Shown piece by piece: positions 45,059 through 57,658 of a DNA stretch of 64,000 bases. The first letter of the stretch is position 1; every line of letters begins with the position of its first letter. The notes under the pieces were generated by a model that searched no databases, was not told the origin of the DNA, and saw only the letters and a list, made by a program, of their open reading frames with translations. The translations under genes and the position numbers were made by a program. Source of the stretch: Lepidodermella squamata (lineage: Eukaryota; Gastrotricha); contig JBLDXI010000034.1 in assembly GCA_047495785.1 (NCBI GenBank), positions 1,054,001 to 1,118,000 on the forward strand, read 5' to 3'.

Positions 45059-46258
45059 ATGAATAATCCTCCACAAAACTACCCCGTTGCTGTGATCATC
45101 AACAGCGGATGGTTGTTAGCCAATTTTACCGAGCAAGGCTACGGCCATGCAAAAGAGTATTACGTAGGCTATGCCCATGATCTGACTTCAAAAAGCATGG
45201 CAGACCGACTAGGGTTCCCAATCGCATCTGGCCTGTTAACTCTTGCCCTGATACCAACCTGCATCTTCAATTTGATGACATTATATCGACGCAAAGTGAA
45301 ACGTGATTTTCTAATGCTTGCAACCTTCCTCCATATTCGAAGCATCCTATTCGCCGTCAATACAACACTGATATTCATCGCCCCCGTTCAAAATGGAGGC
45401 TGGGACTCACCTGAATGGACCTGTGGCTTAAGCTTCGTCTTAGCTTGGCTAACAGGAATATACGGAGGCCACATTGAATCTTTGATATCCTATGAACGTC
45501 GGCTATGTTTGTCCTCAAAATCGATTAATTACAGAACTAATAGAGCGAAAATCATAGCTGTAGCTCTGGCTCAGCTGATTTCATGTATTCTGATGAGCTT
45601 AGCACTACAGATATGGCCCATCAATACCGTGAGTGTTAGAAAACTTATAGTTGAAGGTTTCAACAGCAATCAACCAACAGCTATATGTTCCTCCTGGGAT
45701 TTCAACTTCATCAACGATTTTGACACATCATTTCTAATGTGTCTCTACTACACTTTGAATTACAGTTTTTCGAGCTCATTCCTCGGCTACAATTACTGGC
45801 TAGCTTTTAAAAGCATTTCCACGTTTCGAACTAGAACCGCTACGAATAATACAACGTCGAGAGATGCTTCGCCTCAGACCGCAATCTTTCGAGATGGGAA
45901 GCGCCGTGAAATTTACTTGATGAAGCTATCTATTCTCTTGTTTGTAGTTTATATAATCACCTTCCTGCCGGCCTTCTGGTCTACGTAAGCTGAATTTTTG
46001 GTCTAATTTAATGACAATTTATTGATATTTCAATCAAGGTTTGCGGCAGCTACCTGGAGACTCGGATCGTATAAAATTGAGATGACATGGGTTCGGAAAT
46101 TGGCATTTTGCTTTATCATTTCTGGCTCACTTCTATCAGCAATCTTGCAGTCGTTATCGCCGGATTACCTTGAAGCTTGGTTTAATACATTTGGAAAATG
46201 GTGGAATAACAAGCGAGGCACAACATCTAGGATAAATGTTTTGCCCGCAGTTGCTTGA
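45059..46258 (+). CDS. Rhodopsin-like GPCR, copy 2
   Basis: Exons 45059..45984 and 46039..46258 join at phase 2 with the same intron position as copy 1, giving 381 residues. The N-terminus and helices 1-4 are highly conserved with copy 1 (GWLLANFTEQGYG, FLMLATFLHIRSILF, SYERRLCLSSKSINYR). The third cytoplasmic loop (FRTRTATNNTTSR) has diverged, as expected if the copies differ in coupling or are drifting. Both keep an open frame and intact splice sites, so both are probably functional. Confidence 0.75.
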
Positions 46259-46630
46259 TGAAAGATTGGGCACATCGGAATTTGAGAAAAATCATATTAT
46301 TGCCAAACAAATATGTGGTATTTCTCAACGATCTGCGTGGCGATAAATTACAAACCCTTAGATACATCGTAAATACAGTTGTTTTTTATTCTCATGCACT
46401 TGAACCCTTATTTTACTACTCAATCACTGTTTACTCAATCGATCACCGCCGGTGTTTGGGCTACAATCTCAGATACAATGTTGCATAGCATAATTAATCT
46501 CTATGAACCACTCGAGTGCATAAGCGAATTTGGAGAATGTTCGTCGGGTATCAGTTCCTTTCCCATCAGCTATTTGAAGAGGTATCCCATTTAAACAATT
46601 TCAAACATTTACGCAAATTGTCTTTATCAG

Positions 46631-47620
46631 GCCCTGACAAACGCGGCGGTAGTTTGCTCGAAAAATGACGGAGGCATAGTTCGAACTATTCTAGAGCCGA
46701 TCAAAACCGACTACGGAGAGAAGATCTATGAAATAGTCACGTCAAACAGTTTTCTAGCCTCTCTACTACTGAAGCACATCGATGTCGAGAAACACTTGCT
46801 CGACGCAACATCTGGCTCTGAAATTCTTGAATTTTCCCGAAAATTCGGCAATGGAAAACTGTTTCATCTACCATGCTATCAACACGCTAGCAGTAAGTAT
46901 GAAGCTGTCAAAATTCCAGAGGAATTAGGGACGATTTTTGAGGCGCTATGCTACAGCGTATTCATGGACATCTGCCTCAGGCTCGACAAAGGCGAAATGG
47001 TATGGACCGAGGAAAATCACACTTTATTCAAAGAAAGGCCGAGATGGGCTCTTTTTTGCAACAGGCTACTATTGGAGGTAGCTGGTAAGTTTAGGATAAA
47101 TTCATGTCACAAAACCTAATTTTTTTGTCTCGTAGCCTTCTGTGAGCAATATCAGTGGCTGGATGACGCTGTTTCCTTAGCCCGAGAACTCAATGAAAAT
47201 ACCTTCATTGAAATCGAACAGGCTCTTCAAAACAGCGTAATTTTCGATGGAATCCAATGCTTGGGGTCCACAGTTGAAGATCGAGTGATAGCCTACAGCG
47301 TTGCGATGTTCGAATCCCGAGCTGGAAAAAACTGGCCATTTCTCGTGGACCTAACGCCACCTACAGTTAACCCAAAGTCAGAGGAAAAGCCAGTAGATGG
47401 TCTCCGGCGTCGAAAGAATAACAACGAGGCTGAAACTAAGAAAGTCGAGCTCGTTGTCAAAAGTGAAGTCATCCCAGGGGAGAAATTCGAGCGGCCAGCT
47501 ATATTGCAACGATCGTTTTTCCAAATTTTACTCTTAGCATCTCTGTTTTGCGCAGTTTATGTCTTGTCAGTTACTCTTCGAGCCAAAGTGGAAGTCATAG
47601 CTAAGGAACTGTTGCAATAA
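46631..47620 (+). CDS. Degenerate RNase III (Dicer-like) protein with C-terminal membrane segment
   Basis: Exons 46631..47084 and 47136..47620 join at phase 1 (GCTG/GTAAGT, CGTAG). The run SNSFLASLLLKHIDVEKHLL, then IPEELGTIFEALCYSVFMD, follows the second RNase III domain of Dicer (NN-FASLAVK..HKY, then K-GDIFES-AGAIY-D). The Asp of the GDIFE motif is Thr here, so catalysis should be lost. The C-terminus has one hydrophobic helix (FFQILLLASLFCAVYVLSV). The 5' exon is uncertain: a YEPLECISEFG phrase near 46500 resembles YERLEFLGD, but joining it to 46631 needs a frame change. So it is either a pseudogene or has a different 5' end. Confidence 0.5.
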
Positions 47621-47622
47621 AC

Positions 47623-47628
47623 AATAAA
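47623..47628 (+). promoter_or_regulatory. Poly(A) signal AATAAA
   Basis: AATAAA lies three bases after the TAA of the RNase III-like gene. Confidence 0.5.
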
Positions 47629-48139
47629 AATCAATCAAAGTTAAAACTGAATCATCGATTGCTGGAGGGCAAATGAACTACTTGGCATTCATAAAAGCAC
47701 CACTGTACCGTTTAATCAATCTAATGCGTCTTGGAGATGCGCTGTATAAGTAACTGCTATGGTCTAGACGTTCTCTTTAACCTACGTTCCTATGAAAAAA
47801 CGAACGTCTGAGCTCAGGAAAATGTGGAAATTCTTGACTAGAACACGATTGCACTATGCAATTTTCTTGATGAAATCAGCAATTTCTATGGCATGTACTG
47901 ATTAGCAGTATGAAGGACTGTTAAAGCTCGCTGGAACTCATTAATTCATACTCGGATCGATCGCTATGTACATAGGGGTAGTATGTACACTTCGAGCTAG
48001 TAAGGAAGAAATACGCACGACCTTTGGCGGATTAGATTTGTCTTCAGATTCAAGTCTACATTTGTCGTAGTTCATATCTCCAAGTTCAAAGTCAATCTAC
48101 TTATTTTCCTACATTTTGAAGCAATTTTCAAAAAGTTGA
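47629..48139. other. Intergenic stretch before the GABA-B-like gene
   Basis: No gene seen. A small imperfect inverted repeat GACGTTC...GAACGTC lies at about 47765-47808. Presumably it contains the promoter of the receptor gene; no core element was recognised. Confidence 0.4.
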
Positions 48140-50637
48140 ATGCCCTCGAGTTTTAAAATTTTCGTATGGATCCGAATCGTGCTTCAGACTGTGGCACATT
48201 GCCAGCTTGCTATGAAGCCATTCACTCTCAAAGTGCCTATGATAGCCCCTTTGGGAGGGAAAATACAACCAATGGGACCGCTATGCACGGAATCGATGGA
48301 GATAGCACTGAATGCTGTGAATTCGAACAAAGCAATTCTGCCCAACTACAACTTAGTTTTGGATGTTAGCGATGACGAGTGCCTCGATTCAGTGGGCCTG
48401 AAAAAAGCTATGGGAATCTTCAACAATAAGGAATTCGTCAGTACCCTGAACCAATCTCTTGGGCTGAGAATTCCAGCTGTATCCAACGCAAACGAAGGTG
48501 CGTACTCGATTCCATTATTTCTAGGAGGAATCTGCTCCTCGGCTTGCAAAGCTACGGCAAAATTCGCCCATCACTTCGGTTACATCGATGTTTCTGGGGC
48601 TTGTACTGACAACAGTTTGGACGATCGGAGAATTTATCTTAACTTCTACCGATTCGCCCCGTCTGGCAGCGAACTCTCACAAACACGTCTCGATCTTATT
48701 CGGTTCTTCAACTGGACAAAACTCGCAATCCTATCTGATGTTTTTCAATTCCAGTACACGGTGAGTCAAATTTTCCACATTTTGTCGCATCATAGAAACA
48801 GCAATCTTAAATAGGACTCAATTTACTTTCTAAACATTGCACAACGAGGCGGAGTTGAGGTATCAAAGGAGGAATTTTTCAGCTCGGATCCCAGTGAATC
48901 TATAGGCAGGCTCAAAGCAGCTGATATCAGGATTATTTTTGCCAGTTGCTACGTCGATTCATGCCCTGTTATTGCTTGCTCAGTAAGTTTATTCCTGCGT
49001 TATATTTTGACCATTCCAACTTTTCTCATTAGGCTTATTCAAAAGGTCTATACGGCCCTAGAATCGTATGGATTTTCAACAGCCAGGTGGATTTACTATC
49101 ACCTGGTCTTTCCCGCCCTCAAGGTTGCACTAAAGCTATGACCGATGAGTTTGCGGAGCAGTCCATCTTCATAGGTGGTGATTACTCAGGAATTTCGCTA
49201 TCAGCAGATACGAGAAGTGACTCAGGCGTCACGTTTTCTCAATTTAATGAGATCCTAAGCTTGAAGGCTCCTAATGGCAGTTCATCTCCAGCTTACGGAT
49301 GGCGGCTAATTTGCCACGATATGGCTCACGCAGCTGCTCGGATTCTTCACGATACAGAACTGGCTTTGAACGCAGTTAATGAAACGATTAGAAACTTCAT
49401 CTCCGATTCAGATAAGCGAAGTAGTTTAGTTGAATTGGTAAGACGGGCTACAACTGGCCAGAATTCAACCGGGCTTTATGGAAGAATGGGCTTCCTTCCT
49501 GGAACTCTCATTTCCCACAGCCCTCAGATCGTAGTCGAGCAAATACAAGGTAGCTCGAGGAGATTAACGCTGAAGAGACGGGCTAGTGGCAGTTTTGAAT
49601 ATATCGGAAGCTTCCACTGGGTGAATCCAGATGACTCAATACCTAAGACTGGCCCACTATTTCTTAGGGTAGAAGTATCACTCGCGAGGGACTCGTTTGT
49701 TGTTGGTCACTGTTTGGTCAGTTTTTCAGCTCTATCACTCATCTTCTTCGAGCTGTTGTCATTGAAAATGGAGAAGGAAAATATACGGAATAGACTGACG
49801 GAGATTATCCAAGCAGTGTCATGCGGCCTAATCGCAACGTTTCCGCTATGTTACCCAGCTCAGTTCGATAATTCATACTTTGATTCTTACTGTCGGTTTC
49901 TTTCCTTCTCAATTCCAACCAGTTTTGGACTATTGATCTCTTCTCTGGCCCTCAAAATTGCTTTGACTTTGGGTTATCGTCAATCGAAAGTTCTAGCTAG
50001 CCTAGCCGTTTGGAATTGCATTTCAGTGGGTGTTTCGTTGGCTGGGGCGCTGAACGGGTCTATTCTTAGGTCGGAGGTTAAGGAATCGCAGTTCTACAAG
50101 GAAGAGATAGACACAGTCATGAGCAATATCTTTCAATTATGCGGCATTGCATCTAATGACTCATTGTTTCTTGCCGAGATCAGCCTTTTAGCAGCTTTAG
50201 TTTTCACTGCGTGTCTGCTTGGATTTCTAGTCCTACGCCATTCTAAAAGGCTGAAATTGTCTCAACCTAAGAATCCCAAATCGAAAGTCTTGCCATCGGA
50301 GTCTTTGTCTAGGTTGGACACAGCAAACCGCGATCCTCCAATCAGCCAAGAATTGGATCTTAGAAGTGCGCTGAATGTACTTGTGGTCATTTCGGTAACT
50401 GCTGTAATGATGTTCGCGAGTTCACTCCTCGTTGGCAGAACTTCATCTTCGTTATACATCATACTTTCAGCTAATGCTATTGCAGTAATAGTTTGCCATA
50501 TTGTGACACAGAGGAGAGGCACAGTGAAGCAGCTATGCCAGCCATGGCTCAAATACATTTGTTGCAGGCAAATTAGGGAAATACGCCCAAATACCGCATC
50601 TAATCGACCGACATCAGTCGAGCTTGGATCCTGCTAA
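48140..50637 (+). CDS. GABA-B-like class C GPCR (complete)
   Basis: Exons 48140..48760, 48815..48982 and 49033..50637 join in phase 0 to give 797 residues. A hydrophobic N-terminus leads into a Venus-flytrap ligand-binding domain (about residues 30-450). It includes NYNLVLDVSDDECLDSVGLKKA, PLFLGGICSSACKATA, FFNWTKLAILSDVFQFQYT and, in exon 3, AYSKGLYGPRIVWIF, which parallels the GABA-B AYxxGMYGxxYVW motif. Seven membrane helices follow (about 480-765), including SFSALSLIFFELLSL, YCRFLSFSIPTSFGLLISSL and LVVISVTAVMMFASSLLV. The family signals through Gi/o at the plasma membrane. GABA as ligand is not shown. The 7TM half was copied to 62010-63050. Confidence 0.82.
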
Positions 50638-50832
50638 ACATAACTTATATTTTTACTGAAAACATCAATTAATCAATTATAATTATAATTTAGAAATCCA
50701 TGAGGATTTAGGAGGTGCAGACTATGATTCGGAACGAACACGAATATTTAAGGCTGAAGTCGTATATGTCAAACACTCAACTATCGATGTTTTCCTTGGG
50801 AGACGTGGGAAGAAAACAAGAAATTATTATGG
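50638..50832. other. Short convergent intergenic region
   Basis: The two genes on either side converge here, so it contains both 3' ends. Part is repeated at 63055-63200. Confidence 0.5.
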
Positions 50833-52209
50833 CTACAGCATTTGTTTCAAAATTTCCGCAAAAATCACCGCGAAACTGTGAACGTCAGTAAATGAGCAGT
50901 ACAGAGGCGCCATTGAAACCCTGACTATGTCAGGAGCCCTGATATCGCAGAGAACACCTCGATTTTCCAACGCATCACCCAAGTCAGCAACACCAGGCGG
51001 GCTGGGAATTCGAATCGACAGCTGGTTCCCACGTCTTTCCGGGTCCCGAGGGGTCACAATTGTGAACCCGGGCAATTTTTGTCGAATAGCCGAGAATAAG
51101 TCCGATTTATCCACCAACCATTCGAGGTAACCAGTCAATAGGATCGATTTGTTGCGTAAACGATCAAACCCAGCTTCTTTGAACATTTCAAGACTAGCGG
51201 CTAAGGTCTTGATAAGAATAGCGTTTTGATGCCCAGTTTTCCAACCTTTCGCGCCTGTATCGCAATCAAAAATGTTCGTCATAGCGAAACGAGTGTCCGG
51301 TTTATGAGCCATCCAACCTAAGAGATGCGGCCGCTTGAAATGGCGCTCGTTAACATAACAGAACCCGACTGCACCTGGGCCGCCATTCAAGTACTTGTAG
51401 CCAACACCACAGGCGAAATCGACATTCCATTTGCTGAGCTGGAGCGGAACACTTCCAGCTGCATGGGATAAGTCGAACCCTACAAATGCTCCAATATCAT
51501 GGCCAGCCTTTACGATAGCTTCCAAGTCGAAAAATTGGCCAGTTCTGAACGGAACAGCCGACATGAAAATCACAGCGAGTTTCTCACTCTCCTCATTAAT
51601 CCTGCTCAAAATATCTTCGGTCCTTAGAATGTGTTCATTAGGACGAGGGTTTAGGATGATCAAGTCATCTTTCGCATTGAAACCATGAAGCTCGATCTGG
51701 CTCTCCATTGCATATTGGTCTGTAGGGAATCCTGCTCCTTCAATCATCATTTTGTACCTGCTTTCTGTGGGCCTGTAGAATGAAGATAGCAGTAGATGGA
51801 TATTCGTTGTTTGGTTGTTCATCGCGATGACTTCATCCGGTCGGCAGCCGAGAAGCGGGGCGAGCAACTCATTTGGCTCGTCATCACATGTTAGCCAGCT
51901 GCGTTCCCCTTTGAAGTAAGCTGTAGCACCACAATCGGACCACTTCTTATATTCTTCATCGATAACTTTTGCAGTTCTCTTTGACGCAAGGCCTAAAGAC
52001 GCTGCGCTAAGATAGATGAATGAATCGTTCGAGTCGTCATGGTCTCCTAATTTGCCTTGTAAAGACGCCACGGCTGAGCGTTTAGGGAAGTTGAATTCAC
52101 TGCGAAATTGCGATAATTCGTCTTTGCAATCCAGATAAATCGCAGTTGATTCATCGCTCGATAACTCGATGCCTCTTTCGAGCAACATTTCTTCAACAGG
52201 CTTAAACAT
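50833..52209 (-). CDS. Kynureninase-like PLP enzyme, single exon
   Basis: The 458-residue product matches the length of animal kynureninase and keeps its landmarks: SLGL near residue 71, FPTDQYAMESQIELHG (161-176), D246 in GFDLSHAAG, and the PLP-binding lysine K272 in GYKYLNGG. In the family this cleaves kynurenine or 3-hydroxykynurenine to anthranilates and alanine, in the cytosol. Several substrate-pocket regions differ: the human GFRISN segment is GWKTGH here, and the His-containing loop before the RPW motif is shortened (YFKGERSW). So specificity may have shifted or activity been lost. No intron is present, which could mean a retrocopy or simple loss. A 3' remnant lies at 63202-63345. Confidence 0.8.
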   Translation of the reverse strand: MFKPVEEMLLERGIELSSDESTAIYLDCKDELSQFRSEFNFPKRSAVASLQGKLGDHDDSNDSFIYLSAASLGLASKRTAKVIDEEYKKWSDCGATAYFKGERSWLTCDDEPNELLAPLLGCRPDEVIAMNNQTTNIHLLLSSFYRPTESRYKMMIEGAGFPTDQYAMESQIELHGFNAKDDLIILNPRPNEHILRTEDILSRINEESEKLAVIFMSAVPFRTGQFFDLEAIVKAGHDIGAFVGFDLSHAAGSVPLQLSKWNVDFACGVGYKYLNGGPGAVGFCYVNERHFKRPHLLGWMAHKPDTRFAMTNIFDCDTGAKGWKTGHQNAILIKTLAASLEMFKEAGFDRLRNKSILLTGYLEWLVDKSDLFSAIRQKLPGFTIVTPRDPERRGNQLSIRIPSPPGVADLGDALENRGVLCDIRAPDIVRVSMAPLYCSFTDVHSFAVIFAEILKQML

Positions 52210-52969
52210 TTCAGTCTAGTGGTTTGGAGTTTACTTATGAATGAGCTAGAAATTAAAAATTACACGTATGAGAGCTTATAGTCAGCGTGAATAAATTGTG
52301 TTCATTGAAGCATTATATACAGTTTATAGCGGCTTTCACGTTAAAAGTGTTCCTGTATTACGAAACGTGCAACATTACTTTTGAAATTAAAATCACGAGG
52401 ATTTGTAAACGGAGTGAGCAGCTTCCAGCTTCGCTCAAAGATCTGTTGAAGCAGTAAATGGGTAATGAAAATCAGAGCTTTTATTTATGTTCAGGAATGA
52501 ACGATTCATGAAATTCGAGAAACCTGTGTTTAAAATCTCAAAGGTTCAGTGAACAAAGTAGGCTCCTCGGGAATTTTTTGAACCCTAGGCTTCTTCGATT
52601 TCCCTATCCAGCCCGTACTTTGCGCGCAGCAAAAGCTGTGAAAGGGGGTAAATTATTTTGAATTTTGCTTTCAAGAAAACAAGAACATCTCATTTACAGT
52701 TTTCGAACCAATGCCAAAGGTTCGAATCAGTTTTTTCATCAAACAAAATTAACCTCTTGTTCTTATTCGAGTAAGTTCTACTGTGAAATATTTTATACAT
52801 TTTATAAACCAAAGTAATTTGCCACCTTTGTTTTTGATGGGTGCCGAACCGATTTTCGCCTCCAAGCAAATTGCTGACAACCGAGCGGTTGCAGATGGCG
52901 AGGTAGGTCGAGCATTTCAATGGAGTGCTCAACATGCCGGAGCCGGAGATCAAAGCTCAGCCATCGCCT
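52210..52969. other. Intergenic stretch with a possible diverged MITE
   Basis: No gene is supported. About 52556-52630 (GTAGGCTCCTCGGG ... CCCGTACTTTGCGC) vaguely resembles the hAT-type MITE family of 14664 and 29739. Confidence 0.35.
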
Positions 52970-53445
52970 ATCGAGGAGTCGACCTTGAAATCTTGACTGG
53001 ACCACCAACTCTCAGCGAGATCAAGGAGGCTATTCTGGCAATGAAGAACTGGAAAGCTCCCGGATGCGATGCGATCAAGGCCGAAATGCTCAAGGCCGAT
53101 GTTGTTACAACAGCCAGCGCGCTTGAATGCCTGTTTCGTGAGATCTGGAATGAAGAGCGAGCGCCAAGCGATTGGCTACCGGTTTGATTGATAGAATCCC
53201 GAAAAAAGGGGACCTGACCAGCTGCGACAACTGGCGTGTTATCACCCTTCTTTCTATTCCCAGCAAGGTGTTTTGTCGGGTCATCTTGTGCCGCATACGA
53301 GACGAGGTGGATAAGCTGCTGCGCGAAGAACAGGCTGGCTTTCGCTCGCTTCGTGGGTGTATAGACCAAATCTTTGCCCTGCGGAACGTCGTGGAACAAT
53401 GCCTCTGATGGAACTCGCCGGCGCGCATCAACTTCGTCATCAGAA
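52970..53445 (+). pseudogene. Non-LTR retrotransposon reverse-transcriptase fragment (RTE/CR1-like)
   Basis: One frame gives LSEIKEAILAMKNWKAPGCD. After a frameshift near 53185 comes RIPKKGDLTSCDNWRVITLL, then EEQAGFRSLRGCIDQIFALR. These are the N-terminal reverse-transcriptase blocks of non-LTR elements. Downstream sequence is cut off around 53445, before the catalytic YxDD block, so the element is dead. The upstream limit is unclear. Confidence 0.75.
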
Positions 53446-53474
53446 GCATTGAAAACCCATTATAATGATATTCT

Positions 53475-55058
53475 ATATCGTTAGCGACGCGCCAAAACAA
53501 CCACTTGGATGATTCATCTGAACGTACTTCATGAACGTAATTCAGCTTGTACGTTTGGTTTTTTCATGACCTGAACGTAATTCGGTTTTACGATCGACAT
53601 GTAAGCGATTTTACGAGTCGAGGGTAATTAACAAGTACGATATTTTACGAATGTAAAACGCGTGTACGATAGGGTCGTGAACAAGGTTTACCTTCGAGAT
53701 GTACTTAGAGCTGTGCAGCCTGAAGCATGAAGACGTCCTAAATAACCCATGAATGAAATCACGCATAATTTATGAGTTGCAGGAGCCACGATCGTACATT
53801 TTGATTACTTTCACATATACAGGGCGTTCGCGTAATAATACTCTGGGTGAGCTAAAAATAGCTACAAAAAAGCTCAAATGAATGCAAAAAGTAGCAAAGC
53901 TATTTTTAGAAGAGTATTATTACGCGAACACCCTTTTATAGTACTACAATTTACGTTCGAATCGGTTTAAGCCCTAACGTCAGGAATGTACTTGTTCGCT
54001 ACCTTGGGATAGTACCACATACGTTCGGATGGTTAGTGGCTTTTACCGTATTCCCTTGCAAACTGTGACACTGCCGTTATACAAGAAGCGAGCTGGCATG
54101 CAACTATACCCCGGGGGACAATGGCATGCCTTAAACGGATGGGGTGAATTGGGAAAAATTGAAGTTTTCAATTGAGATGATTAACGCTGTAATGGCGCTC
54201 ATTTTTACATTGCGATGCGCATTCTTCGTGGTTATGGCGTATTTCGAAGTTGATTGGAGACTCCTAAGGCTTATGGCATCACCGACTTTCAATCTCGACT
54301 GACCAAATCCTCCTCGAAAACGAGTCCGAAGATGAAGAACCTGCCTGCCCCTGAACCTACTGGCATCACTGACGACGAGAGCAACGACAATGGTGTCAAA
54401 TTTCTCAAATAAATGGTTTAATATTAAGGGGAAATACTATCAATTTTGCGGTTTCACCGTCAATTTTGGGGCTTACGCCATCAAACCGGAAAATTCTAAT
54501 TTCAGCGTCGATGATGGGGTTCATCATCAAATTGTGACTTTCGCCAACTACTTTTTTTTAATTTTTCGACTAAAATTCGTAAATATATTTTAGTCATCTT
54601 CTACAACCGATATTTCTATTAACTAATCAAAGAAAATTTTTGGCTTCTGCTTTCGCGCATCAAAATAGACAAAATCACAATTTTAATCCTGCTTCGCTTA
54701 TTATGCCAGTCCCTTTCGGGTAGTGGCACTGCCATACTTAATGAGGGATTTTGATAGCCAATTTTTGATGTGCCAGCGTTTATATTGGCTGCCGCAGTTT
54801 GCAAGAGAATACGGTACATCAGACTCGTAATTTTACTTTACGTGCCGGACGTAATTGATTGTACGTTCAGAATTTTACGTTCTGTTCGTAAATAATAATT
54901 AAAACTGTATGGTAACACATCATTACGTTTAGCGCTGATTGTAATATGCTATTTACGTTCAGCGGCCTGCAGAGCCGTTCGTACTTTCCTTTCGAGAGAC
55001 TTTCCTGAAATGATCTAAAAATAGTAAACTGGTTGTTTTGGCGTGTCGCTAACGATAT
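53475..55058. mobile_element. 1.6-kb element with ATATCGTTAGCGAC termini
   Basis: The left ATATCGTTAGCGACGCGCCA and the inverted right end match over about 29 bp with one mismatch (CGCGCC against CACGCC). The interior is rich in ACGTAATT/TACGTTC phrases near both ends. No transposase recognised. It contains a nested foldback at 53820-53936. Confidence 0.7.
53820..53936. mobile_element. 117-bp nested foldback with GGGYGTTCGCG arms
   Basis: The arms CAGGGCGTTCGCGTAATAAT and the inverted AGAGTATTATTACGCGAACA-type sequence pair over about 24 bp, with a shorter inner AGCTA-rich pairing. TA-rich flanks (CATATA, TTTATAG) suit a Tc1/mariner-type MITE. Confidence 0.6.
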
Positions 55059-57658
55059 GTTATCTTCAACAGAAAACATATTCGGCCGCGAAAGGGGAAA
55101 ATCCCGCTACTTGCATTTATATGATTGAGCTTCTCCTCGTTGGCAGGTCATCGATTTCGTTCCAATAAAAATCGAAGGTTGACAATAAAAAGGGAATAAT
55201 TGCAATTTACGATTGCGATTGCACAGTGAAATCTCTACGAACTAATGTTTGCCCTTGGGAACTCGCTCCGATCGCACAGGAAATTAAAGTACAACACATA
55301 GTTCGTCAGAGTATATGTTATTTTTCGCGAAATTTTTCGCGATAATCTTTGTTTTTAGCCATGAAACGCAGCTTCATAGTAACCTTTTGTTTAGTTACAT
55401 GCACTACCTGCTTGGATGTTTCAAAGCTTCAGTTGCCACGGTTGGACGAACTGATCGGCTTCTGGCCAATGGACGCATACTCCGGTCTTACTGGATTCAC
55501 GCGAACAAGCAAAGAGCTTCAACCGCTACCATCAAACAGCACAGCTGAATTTCGGCGGAACGGCGTGGGAAATACTGGTTACTACGTGATGAAAGGACGA
55601 AGACTAGCAAGTTATATGATACCAGAGATTCCGAGTTCGTTCACGGTTTCCGTTCATGCCGATAGAACTGTCAGCGAAAGCTTTCGGATTGTATTCGAAG
55701 GCTTATTTGAGATCACAGACGACATGCACTACACTGGCATTCTTCTGAGAACAGGGCCAAATAGCTGGAATTGGGCAGAACGTCATCCTATAAGAGATAA
55801 GACTGATTGGCGAATGGTAGCTGTCACCTACGACAAGCAATCGAGCACCGTCGCTTTCTATCGAATAAGCAACACAGATCACAAACTGTCAAGCAAAAAT
55901 ATCACAATTTGGGCTAAAGTTCAATCCAATCATACATCGCGAGAATTCGTGATTGGAGAAAGGGACGATATAGCGAAGGAGCGTCATTTGTCTTGTGTTT
56001 CATTTTACAAAACCGCCCTTGCAGAGGCTGAAGTTAAGGAGTTGTTTCTCACGCCGTGTCGGAACGCTTTCAAGCAATCGATGAGTGAAATTGATGGAAT
56101 AGACATGACGGAGATCCCACGCCGGGAGAATCTCATCGGATTTTGGCCGCTTTCTTTTGATTCGAATCTACTCGGCTGGGACGGGACTGGTAACGCCATT
56201 GTTCCTCGCCAACCCAGCGCTTACAGCGCGAAGCGGGAGAAATTTGAAGGACCATATGCCCAAGGAAGTGTTTCGTTGAACCTACCAGACGCCACACGTA
56301 ATTTAGCTGGCGGTTTAGTGGCTTACGACGGCCTGCCGAGACCGCGCTCTGATTTCACGTTCGCGTTCTACATGAAATCTTCCACATGCGGTACGGAAGG
56401 GCACGGTGTGGCTACTATTCTTGGTTTCCTGACCGTTTATTGTCCTCCGAAACGCTCTAACCTATATACCATTGTCATGTTCGGTCATATATATAGCGGA
56501 TTTTCGCTGACAGAATTTGTGGCGGGACCTCTATCTATCCAATATAACCACAATGGAACATGGACTTTCTTTGCCATCGCCACGAACGCTCTCGAAGAAA
56601 GCACCACGCTACACTCGCTTGCGGTCAATCACGCGCTGGAACTCACATCACAGGGTACGTTTATTTGTTTAAATCAATAAGACCAAATTCCAGCTGTTAA
56701 ACCTGGGTTAACAAGCATGCCCTTCTTCTCCCGCTTTATTATCATTTGTTCTGTTTTTGAAAACGTGGATTTATCAATTTTAAATGCTTCATCGGCACAA
56801 AATACATAAATGCTTTACGAATGGTTTGCCAATCTGAATGTGAAACGCGTCGAATTTCCGAGAAGACGCTTGCATTCAAGAAATTCAAATATGTTTTGAA
56901 AATTGTCAAGGATGGCACTGTTGTCTGAGGTTTTCTGAGAGAGCTGTTGTGCGGCAATTGCCAGCGTTTCGATGCATTCCGATGTAAAAAAGCACGAACT
57001 GTATTTTCCAAATTTACGCCACTTTACCAAATTACTTTACACGGTATCTCCAGTGCGCGGATAGTCATAATGCATCGCTGAAGCTATGCCTTTTTCAGCT
57101 GAAATTTCCCCGCTAAGGTAACCTATGAATAGTGGCTTGCCGTGACATTATTGTGGGACATGCCTGGCTTTTACATACATAATACATATAGGAGGTCTGT
57201 TGACAATTCTCTGAGAATAGTTTAAAAGGAGGCAGCTTGGCAGGCTTTCATTCGGGCAGCAAAAATTGGCCGTAGGAACAAAAATTTCTCTGAAAGATCC
57301 AGAAAGATCTGCCAGCATTTTGTCCCCACTTTGCATGAATTCGGCAGCAATTCAGGGGTCGGATAGCGCAGAAGATCCTCGAACAGATTCGGTCAGCAAG
57401 TCGCCTCCGAAAGCACCGGGAACACCGCGCAGAAGATGCAGAAAATCCGACAGCATTTGGTCCCCAACTCGCAGAAATCACCACAGCGCAACACGAAACA
57501 CCGAAGTGCGGCACATAATTAACAAGCGTAACACGCGCATCAGTATTTACGCAGCGTGCAACCCAATTCAACAAAAGTGCAACACGATTTAACAAGAACG
57601 CAGCATTGCTGTTTATTCCCGTAAAAAGAGTTGAAATTCAAAATTTAACAACGGCGTT

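Noticed and set aside
57266-57592. 108-codon frame rich in Ser and Pro
   Set aside because: It overlaps imperfect non-coding repeats in the copy C intron and has no homologous features.
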